DNA of 64,000 nt from Thermoflexus sp040289485 (GCF_040289485.1 NZ_PSLG01000004.1:1-64000); one strand, 5' to 3'; counted from the stretch's first letter, positions 26,802 to 35,815 are shown. Notes: generated from the letters alone by a model not told the origin. Numbers and translations: made by a program.

Positions 26802-27752
26802 TCACCGGCCCGGCGCCCCCTGGACCCGGGCCCGGATCTGGGCGCGGGCGGCCTGGCGCATGGCCTCGGCGCCGCCGGCGATGTCCAGCATCTCGCTGGT
26901 GATGGACTGCTGGCGCGCCTTGTTGTAGTTCAGGGTCAGGGTGTAGATCAGGTTTTCTGCGTTTTCCGTGGCGTTGCGCATGGCCACCATGCGGGCGGAG
27001 TGCTCGCTGGCCAGGCTCTCCAGCACAGCCTGGTAGACCTGGAGCTCCACAAAGCGCGGCAAGATCACCTCCAGCAACTGGGCAGGATCCGGCTCGTAGA
27101 GGAAGGTCTTGTTGGCCACCGCCCTTGTGTCGATGCGCTCGACGGCCTCGGGGACCGCCGGCTCGGGCCCGCCGGTCAGGCGGAGGGGGAGCAGCCGGCG
27201 CACCCGCGGGCGCTGCACCATCGTGTTGATGAAATCCGTGTAGGCCACGTAGACCTCGTCGAAGTTCCCGCGGAGGAACTCCTCCATAGCCACCCGGGCG
27301 ATCGGCCGCACGTCCGCGAAGCGGGGCCAGCGCGGCATGGGGGAGAAGTCTGCCACCAGGGGACCCCGCACCCGCGCCACCGCGTCCCGCCCCTTGCGGC
27401 CCACCGTCAGGAAGGAGACCGGCGCTCGGCTCACCGCTGCGAAGCGGAAAGCCAGGCGGATGATGTTGTCGTTATAAGCCCCGCACAGCCCACGATCCGC
27501 CGTGATCAGCACGAGCAAGGCGCGCCGGACCGGGCGGACCTCCAAGAGGGGGTGGAGCAACGCCCCGGCCTCGGCCTGGTGGGCTAGATGGACCAGGACC
27601 TCCCAGGCCTTCTGGGAATAAGGACGGGAGGCCAGGGTCATCTCCTGGGCCCGCCGCATCTTGGAGGCGGAGACCGCCTCCATGGCCCGGGTGATCTGGG
27701 CGATGCTGCGAACCGTTCGAAGGCGGCGCCTCAACTCCCGCAGGGTCGGCAC
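26802..27752 (-). CDS. atpG: ATP synthase gamma subunit
   Basis: A 316-residue rotor shaft subunit of F1. Seen: N-terminal helix RSIAQITRAMEAVSASKMRRAQ, the conserved ITADRGLCGAYNDNI, and C-terminal ARQQSITSEMLDIAGGAEAM. Two GTG starts are possible (27758 and 27752); 27752 has GAGGAGG at ideal spacing. At 316 residues it is slightly longer than the usual 285-295. A 175-bp gap separates it from atpA. Confidence 0.95.
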   Translation of the reverse strand: MPTLRELRRRLRTVRSIAQITRAMEAVSASKMRRAQEMTLASRPYSQKAWEVLVHLAHQAEAGALLHPLLEVRPVRRALLVLITADRGLCGAYNDNIIRLAFRFAAVSRAPVSFLTVGRKGRDAVARVRGPLVADFSPMPRWPRFADVRPIARVAMEEFLRGNFDEVYVAYTDFINTMVQRPRVRRLLPLRLTGGPEPAVPEAVERIDTRAVANKTFLYEPDPAQLLEVILPRFVELQVYQAVLESLASEHSARMVAMRNATENAENLIYTLTLNYNKARQQSITSEMLDIAGGAEAMRQAARAQIRARVQGAPGR

Positions 27753-27927
27753 ACACACCTCCTCATCGGCTCAGGATGCTGCCCCCCCGCGCCCGAGAGG
27801 ATCTGGCCCCAGCTTCAACCTCACGGGAGCAGGGAATCCCTCACAACCGCTCCGTCCGCACCCGGGTGGAACAGCACCATCTCCACCTGGACACGGGCTG
27901 CCGCCGCGGCCATCCCGCCGGCCCCCC

Positions 27928-29619
27928 TCACCCCGCCAGCCAGGTCCGGTTGAACTCCTCGATGGCCCGCCGGAGCTTCTCCTCGGTCTCCTTGGTGATC
28001 TCCTTGCGCTCGGCGATGTCCCGGCCGACCTCCGGGTAGTTGGCGGCCATGAACCGGAGGAACTCCTTCTCCCACTGGCGCACCTTCTCCACTGGGATGG
28101 GGTCCAGATAGCCGTTGGTCCCGGCGAAGATCACCATCACCTGCTCCTCGAGGGGCATCGGCTCATACTGGGGCTGCTTGAGGATCTCGGTGAGCCGCTT
28201 GCCCCGCTCAATGATGGCCAGGGTCGTCTTGTCCAGGTCGGAGCCGAACTGGACGAAGGCGGCCAGTTCCCGGAACTGGGCCATCTCCAGCCGCAGGCGC
28301 CCGGCCACCTGTTTCATGGCTTTGGTCTGGGCCGCGCCGCCGACGCGCGAGACCGAGATCCCCACGTTGACCGCCGGCCGGATGCCGGCGTTGAACAGAT
28401 CCGTCTCCAGGTAGATCTGTCCGTCGGTGATGGAGATCACGTTGGTGGGGATGTAGGCGGATACGTCCCCCAACTGGGTCTCGACGATGGGCAACGCCGT
28501 GAGGCTCCCGCCGGACCCCTTCACCTTCAGGATCTTCAGGTTGTCCTTATCGGGGCGGGCCTGGAGGACCTGCAGGGCTTCCTTATAGCCCAGGGGGCCG
28601 GTGTAAACTTTCCCGTCCACCCCTTCCTTCGTGTCCTCCGGCGCATCCTTGGGGACCAGGATGTATTTGTTGGCCAGACGGGCGGCCCGCTCCAGCAATC
28701 GGGAGTGGAGATAGAAGATGTCGCCGGGATAGGCCTCGCGGCCGGGCGGGCGACGGAGCAACAGGGAGACCTGTCGGTAGGCCCAAGCGTGCTTAGTGAG
28801 GTCATCATAGACGATGAGGGCGTCGTTGACCAACTGGCCATCGACGATCACACCGTTCTCCATGACCTCCTCGCCCATCGCGCAGCCCGCGTAGGGGGCG
28901 ATGTATTGGAGGGCCGCCGGGTCGGAGGCGGAGGCCACCACCACGATGGTGTAGTCCATGGCCCCATAGCGCTCCAGGGTGGCCACCAGGCGGGCGACCT
29001 GGGCCCGTTTCTGGCCGATGGCCACGTAGATGCAGACCATCCCCTTGCCCTTCTGGTTGATGATGGTGTCCACCGCCAGCGCCGTCTTGCCCGTCTGGCG
29101 GTCCCCGATGATCAACTCCCGCTGGCCGCGGCCGATGGGGATCATCGCATCGATGGCCTTGATGCCGGTCTGGACCGGCGTGTCCACATCCTGGCGCTTG
29201 GTCACGCCGGGGGCGATGCGCTCGATGGGCCGGTACCGATCGGTGACGATGGGGCCCTTCCCGTCCAGGGGGCGGCCCAGCGGGTCCACCACCCGCCCCA
29301 GCAGGGCCTGGCCCACCGGAACGGAGGCGATGCGGCCGGTGCCACGCACCTTCATCCCCTGTCGGATCCCGCTGAAATCCCCGAGGATGATGACGCCGAT
29401 GTTGTCCCGCTCCAGGTTGAAGGCGATCCCCATCACGCCGTTCTCGAACTCCACCAGCTCGCTGGCCATCACATTGCTGAGGCCCGAGCAGCGGGCGATG
29501 CCGTCACCGGCCTCGATCACCTCGCCGATCTCGGCCATCTCCACTGTGGGCATGAAGGTCTCGATGCGCTGTTGTAAGGAGGCAATCCACTCCTGCCAGA
29601 TCTCCGACCGATCGGCCAT
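27928..29619 (-). CDS. atpA: ATP synthase alpha subunit, with internal insertion
   Basis: A 563-residue non-catalytic nucleotide-binding F1 subunit. Walker A is GDRQTGKT (172-179); the N-terminal crown (VIEAGDGIARCSGL) and SVSRVGGAAQTKAMK are typical. The protein is about 50 residues longer than usual because of an insertion after LERAARLANKYI (roughly residues 320-365), just before the conserved GSGGSLTALPIVETQ. It is the first gene of the atpAGDC block. Upstream lie the Uma2 genes, only 45 bp away and co-directional, with no convincing promoter in the gap. Confidence 0.96.
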   Translation of the reverse strand: MADRSEIWQEWIASLQQRIETFMPTVEMAEIGEVIEAGDGIARCSGLSNVMASELVEFENGVMGIAFNLERDNIGVIILGDFSGIRQGMKVRGTGRIASVPVGQALLGRVVDPLGRPLDGKGPIVTDRYRPIERIAPGVTKRQDVDTPVQTGIKAIDAMIPIGRGQRELIIGDRQTGKTALAVDTIINQKGKGMVCIYVAIGQKRAQVARLVATLERYGAMDYTIVVVASASDPAALQYIAPYAGCAMGEEVMENGVIVDGQLVNDALIVYDDLTKHAWAYRQVSLLLRRPPGREAYPGDIFYLHSRLLERAARLANKYILVPKDAPEDTKEGVDGKVYTGPLGYKEALQVLQARPDKDNLKILKVKGSGGSLTALPIVETQLGDVSAYIPTNVISITDGQIYLETDLFNAGIRPAVNVGISVSRVGGAAQTKAMKQVAGRLRLEMAQFRELAAFVQFGSDLDKTTLAIIERGKRLTEILKQPQYEPMPLEEQVMVIFAGTNGYLDPIPVEKVRQWEKEFLRFMAANYPEVGRDIAERKEITKETEEKLRRAIEEFNRTWLAG

Positions 29620-29664
29620 CGCATCCCCTCCTGCGCGGAAGTTTTGGAAGAGAGCCGGTCCCTG

Positions 29665-30237
29665 TCAGCAGCGAGGCTTCCCCAGGATCTCCTCCACCGG
29701 CAAGACGCAGTCCGGGAAGGCCAGCGGCGCCAGGGTCTCCCCCGGCCCCAGGCGGCGCACCGACCGGTAGCCCTCCACCCCAGGCTCCCGGTATACCTCC
29801 ACCACCCCCGCCGCCAGATCCACCAGCCAAAACTCCGGGATCCCCGCCCGCCCATACAGCGGCGCCTTCACCCCACGATCCCCCTCCACCGAACGGTCCG
29901 CCACCTCCACCACCAACCACACATCCCCAGGACCCGGATGCTCCGCCTCGTAAAAATCCTCCCGCGGCCGCAACAAGGCCACGTCCGGCTGCGGCTCCGA
30001 ATACACCCCCAAACGGATCGGATTCTGAGGCCACACCACCGCCCGTTCCCCCAGACGTTGGCTGAAGATCCGCACCAACCGGGCCACTGTCCCCGCGTGG
30101 CGGCTCCCGATGGGCGACATCTCTAGGATCTCCCCCTCGATCAGCTCCACCCGATCGTCCTCCGAGAGGATCCCAGCCTCCCGCATCCGATGATAATCCT
30201 CCACCGTGAACAGCCGCCGAGCCACCCGAACCACCAT
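29665..30237 (-). CDS. Uma2 family PD-(D/E)XK nuclease-like protein, copy 1
   Basis: A 190-residue Uma2 (DUF820) protein, a family with a restriction-endonuclease fold that is abundant in Chloroflexota and cyanobacteria. Seen: LTVEDYHRM-type N-terminus (FTVEDYHRMREAG), RVELIEGEIL, QPDVALL (first acidic site), VWLVVEVADRS (E of the catalytic core), K in DRGVKAPLYGRAGIPEFWLVDL. The first 176 or so residues are identical to copy 2; only the C-terminal 14 differ (ends in ILGKPRC). Biological role unknown. It uses G-ending codons. It lies just upstream of atpA. Confidence 0.85.
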   Translation of the reverse strand: MVVRVARRLFTVEDYHRMREAGILSEDDRVELIEGEILEMSPIGSRHAGTVARLVRIFSQRLGERAVVWPQNPIRLGVYSEPQPDVALLRPREDFYEAEHPGPGDVWLVVEVADRSVEGDRGVKAPLYGRAGIPEFWLVDLAAGVVEVYREPGVEGYRSVRRLGPGETLAPLAFPDCVLPVEEILGKPRC

Positions 30238-30244
30238 CCCGACC
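29711..30244. repeat. 534-bp direct repeat, copy 1
   Basis: This segment and 30302-30835 are identical base for base except at one position (C at 30202, T at 30793), with an offset of 591 bp. It covers nearly all of the first Uma2 gene. Confidence 0.95.
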
Positions 30245-30255
30245 TCCAGGTCATG

Positions 30256-30828
30256 TCATCGCGGATAGGACCGAAGGATCTCCTCTACCTTGAGGGCAAG
30301 ATCCGGGAAGGCCAGCGGCGCCAGGGTCTCCCCCGGCCCCAGGCGGCGCACCGACCGGTAGCCCTCCACCCCAGGCTCCCGGTATACCTCCACCACCCCC
30401 GCCGCCAGATCCACCAGCCAAAACTCCGGGATCCCCGCCCGCCCATACAGCGGCGCCTTCACCCCACGATCCCCCTCCACCGAACGGTCCGCCACCTCCA
30501 CCACCAACCACACATCCCCAGGACCCGGATGCTCCGCCTCGTAAAAATCCTCCCGCGGCCGCAACAAGGCCACGTCCGGCTGCGGCTCCGAATACACCCC
30601 CAAACGGATCGGATTCTGAGGCCACACCACCGCCCGTTCCCCCAGACGTTGGCTGAAGATCCGCACCAACCGGGCCACTGTCCCCGCGTGGCGGCTCCCG
30701 ATGGGCGACATCTCTAGGATCTCCCCCTCGATCAGCTCCACCCGATCGTCCTCCGAGAGGATCCCAGCCTCCCGCATCCGATGATAATCCTCTACCGTGA
30801 ACAGCCGCCGAGCCACCCGAACCACCAT
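30256..30828 (-). CDS. Uma2 family PD-(D/E)XK nuclease-like protein, copy 2
   Basis: A 190-residue paralogue of the preceding Uma2 protein with the same D, E and K motif residues. It is identical up to PLAFPD and then diverges (ends VEEILRSYPR). It starts downstream of a TGGTATAAT extended -10 and is 18 bp before copy 1. The contrast between an identical body and a different tail points to recent gene conversion or recombination rather than simple duplication. Confidence 0.85.
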   Translation of the reverse strand: MVVRVARRLFTVEDYHRMREAGILSEDDRVELIEGEILEMSPIGSRHAGTVARLVRIFSQRLGERAVVWPQNPIRLGVYSEPQPDVALLRPREDFYEAEHPGPGDVWLVVEVADRSVEGDRGVKAPLYGRAGIPEFWLVDLAAGVVEVYREPGVEGYRSVRRLGPGETLAPLAFPDLALKVEEILRSYPR

Positions 30829-30835
30829 CCCGACC
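30302..30835. repeat. 534-bp direct repeat, copy 2
   Basis: Partner of the repeat at 29711-30244; covers nearly all of the second Uma2 gene and ends a few bases upstream of its start codon. Confidence 0.95.
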
Positions 30836-30863
30836 CTCCGCGCGTGAACAGCATCACGAAGCG

Positions 30864-30872
30864 ATTATACCA
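30864..30872 (-). promoter_or_regulatory. extended -10 upstream of Uma2 copy 2
   Basis: The minus strand reads TGGTATAAT, a TG-N extended -10 with a perfect TATAAT, 35 bp before the ATG. No matching -35 is evident. This may be the nearest promoter for the Uma2-atpAGDC-mreB run. Confidence 0.5.
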
Positions 30873-30874
30873 TA

Positions 30875-31939
30875 TCAGGGTCGCAGCCGGGCCACGGTCT
30901 CCGCGTCCAGGCGCCGGACCAAGGCAGTCACCAGGGCGATGGCCCGTTCGACGTCGTCGCGGTGGACGATGGCGCCGTGGCTGTGGATGTGGCGGGCGGG
31001 GACGCCGATCACCAAGGTGGGCACGCCCCCCTTGTGAAGGTGCACGATGCCGCCGTCGGTGGCCCCGCCTTCGAGAACCGAGAACTGCACCGGGATCTGC
31101 AGGGAACGCGCGACCTCGATGGCCAGGTCGCGCAGCCGCAGGTTGGGGATCATGCGGGCGTCGTAAACCACGATGGTGGGCCCGCCGCCCAGTTTCACCG
31201 CCGACTCCTCCGGTTTGATCCCCGGCACGTCGCCGGCGATGTCGGATTCCAGGATGAGGGCCACGTCCGGGTTGACCTTCTCCACGCTGGTGGCGGCGCC
31301 CCGCAGCCCGACCTCCTCCTGAACGGTGGCCACACCGTAGACCACGTTGGGATGGCCTTCCCGGGCCAACCGGCGCATCACCTCGACCAGGACGGCGCAG
31401 CCCACCCGGTCATCGAAGGCCTTGGCCAGGTAGGTCTTCCCGTTGGCCAGCACCTGGAAGGGCGCCAGCGGAACGATGGGGTCTCCCACGCGGACGCCTG
31501 CCTCCTCGACCTCCTTCGCCGATGTCGCCCCGATGTCGATATACATATCCTTCTTCTCGATGACTTTCTTGCGCTCATCGGGCGGCAGCAGGTGGGGAGG
31601 CTTGGCGCCGATCACCCCCACCACATCCCCTTTATGGGTCTTGATGACCACCCGCTGGCCCAGGAGGACCTGATCGAACCATCCGCCCAGAGGGGTGAAG
31701 CGGATGAAACCCTCCGGCGTGACGTGCTTGACCATGAAACCGATCTCATCCATATGCGCCGCGAGCATGACGCGGGGCCCTCCCTCCCCCCGCCGGCAGA
31801 TCAGGCTGCCGATGTTGTCCTGCTCCACCTCCCCCAGGTCCTGCAGCAGCCCCCGCATGACCTCCCGGACCTCTGACTCGTAGCCGGGCACGCCGTGGGC
31901 CTCCGTCAGGATCCGAAGCAGTTCCGCCAACGCGTCCAT
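30875..31939 (-). CDS. M42 family metallo-aminopeptidase
   Basis: A 354-residue di-metal peptidase of the M42 (TET aminopeptidase/glutamyl aminopeptidase) family. Seen: metal ligand H62 in LAAHMDEIGF, D176/D177 in KAFDDRVG, catalytic E208 and E209 in VQEEVGLRG, D233 in LESDIAGD, and H317 in ARHIHSH. Such enzymes form large tetrahedral complexes that trim peptides from proteolysis, often in thermophiles and archaea. Start ATG 31939. It ends 46 bp before Uma2 copy 2. Confidence 0.93.
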   Translation of the reverse strand: MDALAELLRILTEAHGVPGYESEVREVMRGLLQDLGEVEQDNIGSLICRRGEGGPRVMLAAHMDEIGFMVKHVTPEGFIRFTPLGGWFDQVLLGQRVVIKTHKGDVVGVIGAKPPHLLPPDERKKVIEKKDMYIDIGATSAKEVEEAGVRVGDPIVPLAPFQVLANGKTYLAKAFDDRVGCAVLVEVMRRLAREGHPNVVYGVATVQEEVGLRGAATSVEKVNPDVALILESDIAGDVPGIKPEESAVKLGGGPTIVVYDARMIPNLRLRDLAIEVARSLQIPVQFSVLEGGATDGGIVHLHKGGVPTLVIGVPARHIHSHGAIVHRDDVERAIALVTALVRRLDAETVARLRP

Positions 31940-31990
31940 CGAGATCCTCCTTCAGGGCGGGATCAGAACAGAAAGATCGTCCCCTTGTCC

Positions 31991-33232
31991 TCAAGATAAG
32001 GGAAGCACTCGTACCTCGAGAGGCACGTGATGCCAGGTCCCGTTCATCGCCACCAGCCCGCCGCGCTCCGGATGCCTTCCCGAGGTGATCCGGAGCGCAC
32101 AGGCCCGATCCTGGCGGTCGTAGACCGTGGTGGCCGTCCCATCGGTGACCACAGCCGAGATCCAATAAAGTCCCTCCAGCAAGGGCACCGCGGGGATGGC
32201 ATACACCACCTCGCCGACCCCCTCCACGGCGGGCAGCGCCAGCCCGCCCTCGCGGGTGTTGGGCTCCCCCAGACGGAGGCCGTCGGACCGCTGGAGGGCC
32301 AAGCCGAAGACCGGCCGCTCCACCCGCGTCGATGCCCGATAGACCACGCGAATGGATATAGCCTCGCCGGTCTCGAACTCCTCTCGCTCCCGCCCATGGC
32401 CGTCCGTCAAATACACCCGCTCGATGCGCAGCGGGGAGCGGGGCGCAGGGATGGGGATCGGGCGGGCCGCCTCGTGCGCTTCCACCGCCGCCAGGTACGC
32501 CTGGGCCACGGCCTCGGGCGATCCTTCCATCCGGAGCCGTCCATGGTCCAGCCAGAGGGCCCGGTGGCAGAGCCATCGCACGGCGCCCAGATCGTGGGAG
32601 ACCAACAGGATGGTCACCCCAGACCGTTGCAGGGCTGTGAGGTGCTCCAGGCATTTCCGTTGGAACGCTGCGTCCCCCACCGCCAGGACCTCGTCGACGA
32701 GCAGGATCTCCGGGTCCAGGTGGGCGGCCACCGCGAAGGCGAGGCGCACATACATCCCCGAGGAGTAGTGCTTGACGGGGACGTCGATGAAGTCCTCCAG
32801 TTCGGCGAAGGCGACGATGGCCTCGAGCCGGCGGGCCATCTCCCGACGGGAGAGACCCAGGAAGGCCCCGTTCAAAAATACGTTCTCCCGGCCGGTGAGT
32901 TCCGGGTGAAACCCCACCCCCAGTTCCAAGAGGGCGGCTACCCGGCCTCGCACCTCCACCCGCCCGGCGGTGGGCTCCAGGACGCGGGCAGCCAACTTGA
33001 GGACGGTGCTCTTCCCCGCCCCATTGGAGCCGATCACCCCCACCGTCTCCCCAGGCCCGACCTCGAAGGAGACCTCTCGCAACGCCCAGAAAACCTCACC
33101 CGAGGAGCGCCGCCAGAGCCGCCACCCCTGAATGAACAATTCGTGGAAGGAGCGGGGGCGCTGGCGGTGGGCGGCGAATCGTTTGGACACTCGATCGAAT
33201 CGGATCGCCCCGGGCTGGATGGCGGAGGCCAT
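31991..33232 (-). CDS. ABC transporter ATP-binding protein, Wzt/TagH-like (polysaccharide export type)
   Basis: A 413-residue protein. Residues 1-245 or so form the nucleotide-binding domain: Walker A GSNGAGKST, signature HYSSGMYVRLAF, Walker B EILLVDEVLAVGD, and LLVSHDL. The extra Wzt-type features (N-terminal region with FHELFIQGWR, VALLELGVGFHPELTGREN) mark the O-antigen/teichoic acid export class. Residues 265-413 form a beta-rich C-terminal domain resembling the carbohydrate-recognising Wzt-C domain (FETGEAISIRVVYRA...PLLEGLYWISAVVTDG). No cognate permease gene is in the window. It lies 12 bp after sucD. Confidence 0.88.
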   Translation of the reverse strand: MASAIQPGAIRFDRVSKRFAAHRQRPRSFHELFIQGWRLWRRSSGEVFWALREVSFEVGPGETVGVIGSNGAGKSTVLKLAARVLEPTAGRVEVRGRVAALLELGVGFHPELTGRENVFLNGAFLGLSRREMARRLEAIVAFAELEDFIDVPVKHYSSGMYVRLAFAVAAHLDPEILLVDEVLAVGDAAFQRKCLEHLTALQRSGVTILLVSHDLGAVRWLCHRALWLDHGRLRMEGSPEAVAQAYLAAVEAHEAARPIPIPAPRSPLRIERVYLTDGHGREREEFETGEAISIRVVYRASTRVERPVFGLALQRSDGLRLGEPNTREGGLALPAVEGVGEVVYAIPAVPLLEGLYWISAVVTDGTATTVYDRQDRACALRITSGRHPERGGLVAMNGTWHHVPLEVRVLPLS

Positions 33233-33244
33233 GCCCCTCCCCGT

Positions 33245-34123
33245 TCAGGCCTGGACTTTCAGACGGGCGGCCACGATCTCGGCGATCTCCTCGGGATGGC
33301 GGGCGACCGGGATCCCCACGCTCTCCAGCTTGGCGATCTTCTCCGCTGCGGATCCAGCGCCCCCCTCGATGATGGCACCAGCGTGGCCCATACGCTTGCC
33401 CGGCGGGGCGGTCCGGCCGGCGATGAAGGCGGTCACCGGCTTGCTCATGCGGGTGGCGATGAAATCGGCCGCCCGCTCCTCCTCGGTGCCGCCGATCTCC
33501 CCGATCAGGACGATGTGCTCCGTCTGGGGATCCTCCTCGAACATGGCCAGGATCTCCACGAAGTTGGTGCCGGGGATGGGATCGCCGCCGATGCCCACGC
33601 ACGTGCTCTGGCCGATCCCTCGCTGGCTCAGGGCCGCGATCACCTCATAGGTGAGGGTCCCGGAGCGGGAGACGATGCCCACCGGTCCCGGCCGGGTGAT
33701 GTGGCCGGGGATGATCCCCACTTTGCTCTCCCCGGGCGTGATCAGCCCCGGGCCGTTGGGGCCGATCAGGCGCACCCCCTTGCGGTCCAGGTAAGCGCGG
33801 ACGCAGATCATATCGTGGACGGGGATTCCTTCGGTGATGCAAACAATCAGGGGGATCCCGGCGTCGGCGGCCTCCAGGATGGCATCGGGGGCGAAGCGGG
33901 CCGGCACAAAGATCACTGAGCAATTGGCCCCGGTGGCCTCCACCGCCTCCTGCACGGTGTCGAAGACCGGAACCCCCAGCACCCACTGCCCGCCCTTGCC
34001 GGGGGTGACCCCTGCCACCACCTGGGTGCCGTATTCGAGCATCTGTCGGGTATGGAACTGGCCCTCGCGGCCGGTGATCCCCTGAACCACCACGCGGGTG
34101 TTGCGGTTGATCAGGATGCTCAT
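33245..34123 (-). CDS. sucD: succinyl-CoA synthetase alpha subunit
   Basis: A 292-residue TCA-cycle subunit that forms the phosphohistidine intermediate in succinate/succinyl-CoA interconversion. Seen: CoA-binding GITGREGQFHTRQMLEYGTQVVAGVTPGK region in its usual place, CITEGIP, GIVSRSGTLTYE, GIGGDPIPGT and the active-site histidine in KRMGHAGAI. It is separated from sucC by a 465-bp stretch holding a decayed nucleotidyltransferase gene, whereas sucCD are normally adjacent. Confidence 0.95.
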   Translation of the reverse strand: MSILINRNTRVVVQGITGREGQFHTRQMLEYGTQVVAGVTPGKGGQWVLGVPVFDTVQEAVEATGANCSVIFVPARFAPDAILEAADAGIPLIVCITEGIPVHDMICVRAYLDRKGVRLIGPNGPGLITPGESKVGIIPGHITRPGPVGIVSRSGTLTYEVIAALSQRGIGQSTCVGIGGDPIPGTNFVEILAMFEEDPQTEHIVLIGEIGGTEEERAADFIATRMSKPVTAFIAGRTAPPGKRMGHAGAIIEGGAGSAAEKIAKLESVGIPVARHPEEIAEIVAARLKVQA

Positions 34124-34135
34124 GGCCTGCTCTCC

Positions 34136-34570
34136 TCATCGGTTAAACAATCGTCGCTCCGGTCCAGAAAGAGACTTCGACGGCTCCCCGCCCCAGGCCA
34201 GGGACGTCCCCCAGATGGGCCGGCCTTCCCGCAGCGCGGTCCGGACCAGCAAGCCCGGCTGTCGGGCCAGGTTCCGCGCCTCTTCTTGATTGTAAACGAG
34301 AACCCTATGAGAAGGCCGACCCGCCAGGGCATCTCTGGCTCTGGGAAAGGTTCCCGGGCCTCGCGGACGATGGCCAGAAGATCCCCGTCGCTGCCCGGCC
34401 CCTCTTCGTCGCGGGCAATGGAACCGAACCGCCACACCTGCTGGATCTTGACCGCCGCTCGATCACCGCAAAGAGCCAACGCGTCAAGCCTGCAGCCCAT
34501 CCGGCGACGGAACTTGCTCAGGCGTGACAGAGACCGGCCTGCACGGGCTTCCCCCCCGCCAGCGATTCAT
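34136..34570 (-). pseudogene. decayed MNT-type nucleotidyltransferase gene between sucC and sucD
   Basis: Three minus-strand frames together spell a small nucleotidyltransferase. From ATG 34570 (MNRWRG...) the frame is lost at a run of seven G (plus-strand C run 34551-34557). The next frame gives LSRLSKFRRRMGCRLDALAL and the catalytic signature RFGSIARDEEGPGSDGDLL (GS...SDxD). After about 34320 the homology continues in a further frame as PSHRVLVYNQEEARNLARQ and LLVRTALREGRPIWG, as in MNT proteins. At least two frameshifts and probably a small deletion make it non-functional. An HEPN partner, as in HEPN-MNT pairs, is not present. Confidence 0.65.
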
Positions 34571-34588
34571 CTGGATCCCCGCATCGAC

Positions 34589-35746
34589 TCAGACGGCCCC
34601 GCTTCCATCCCCGGCCAGGCGCACCGCCAGTTGTGCGGCTTCCACCAACGTGGTCGCGGTGTGTAAGGACACCCCATCCGCCTGCTGCAGGACGCGCCGG
34701 CCTTCCTCCTCGTTTGTGCCTACCAGCCGCACCACCACCGGCACCCGAGGGCGCACCATCTCGAAGGCGGCGAGCATCCCACGAGCGACCTCGTCGCAGC
34801 GGGTGATCCCCCCGAAGATGTTGATGAGCACCGCCCGGACGTTGGGATCGGAGAGGATCAGGCGCATGGCTGCGGCGACCCGTTCGGCCCCCGCCCCGCC
34901 GCCGATGTCCAGGAAGTTGGCCGGACGCCCTCCATAGAGTTGGATGATGTCCATGGTGGCCATGGCCAGCCCTGCCCCGTTGACCATGCAGCCGATGGTG
35001 CCGTCCAGCTGCACATAACTGATCCCGTACTTGCGGGCCTCCCGCTCGGCCGGCGTCTCCTCATCCTCATCCCGCATGGCCGCCAGGTCGGGATGCCGGA
35101 AGAGGGCGTTGTCGTCGATGATCACCTTCCCATCCAGGGCGAGCAGGGCCGGGCCGGGGACCACGGCGAGGGGATTGATCTCGGCCAGGGTAGCGTCGTT
35201 CTCTTCGAAGCAGCGGTAGAGGCCCAGGGCGATCTGGGCGAAAGCAGACCACAGGGCGCGATCCAGGCCGATCCCGGCCGCCAGTCGGCGGGCCTGATAC
35301 TCCCGCAGGCCCAGTTCGGGCTCGACCACCACCCGCACGATCCGTTCCGGCGTCGCCCGCGCCACCTCTTCGATATCCACCCCGCCCGCCGAGGAGGCCA
35401 TCGCCACGACACGGCGCCGGGCCCGATCGATCACCAGGCCCAGGTAGAGCTCGGCTTGGATCTCGGCGGCCTCATCCACCAGGACCCGCCGCACGGGCAG
35501 GCCTTTCAGCGTCATGCTAAGGATCTGCTCGGCGATCTGCTCCGCCTCCTCGGGGGTGCGGGCCAAGCGGATCCCGCCGGCCTTCCCGCGCCCGCCCACC
35601 AGCACCTGGGCCTTCACCACCACCGGCCTCCCCAGTTCTTTGGCGACGGCCCGGGCTTCCTCAGGGCTGGCCGCCACCTTCCCCCGAGGGATCGGGATGC
35701 CATAGCGGGCGAAGAGTTGCTTCGACTGGAACTCGTGGAGCTTCAT
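34589..35746 (-). CDS. sucC: succinyl-CoA synthetase beta subunit
   Basis: A 385-residue ATP-grasp subunit of succinyl-CoA synthetase. Seen: MKLHEFQSKQLFARYGIP at the N-terminus, VVKAQVLVGGRGKAGG, EINPLAV with metal-binding residues, DGKVIIDDNALFRH, GCMVNGAGLAMATMD and NIFGGITRCDEVA. The ATG 35746 follows GGAGGG; the upstream in-frame start at 35764 is less likely. It is followed by a decayed gene and then sucD. Confidence 0.96.
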   Translation of the reverse strand: MKLHEFQSKQLFARYGIPIPRGKVAASPEEARAVAKELGRPVVVKAQVLVGGRGKAGGIRLARTPEEAEQIAEQILSMTLKGLPVRRVLVDEAAEIQAELYLGLVIDRARRRVVAMASSAGGVDIEEVARATPERIVRVVVEPELGLREYQARRLAAGIGLDRALWSAFAQIALGLYRCFEENDATLAEINPLAVVPGPALLALDGKVIIDDNALFRHPDLAAMRDEDEETPAEREARKYGISYVQLDGTIGCMVNGAGLAMATMDIIQLYGGRPANFLDIGGGAGAERVAAAMRLILSDPNVRAVLINIFGGITRCDEVARGMLAAFEMVRPRVPVVVRLVGTNEEEGRRVLQQADGVSLHTATTLVEAAQLAVRLAGDGSGAV

Positions 35747-35815
35747 CGGTCCCTCCAAAAACACAATTTGGAGTCGCGCGATGCGCCTTTAAGACCTCAG
35801 CCAGCCGATCTCCCC

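Noticed and set aside
27821..27913. A 30-codon minus-strand frame in the gap between atpA and atpG (MAAAAARVQVEMVLF...)
   Set aside because: It starts soon after the atpA stop and looks mildly protein-like, but has no homology I recognise and only a weak ribosome site, so it is not called a gene.
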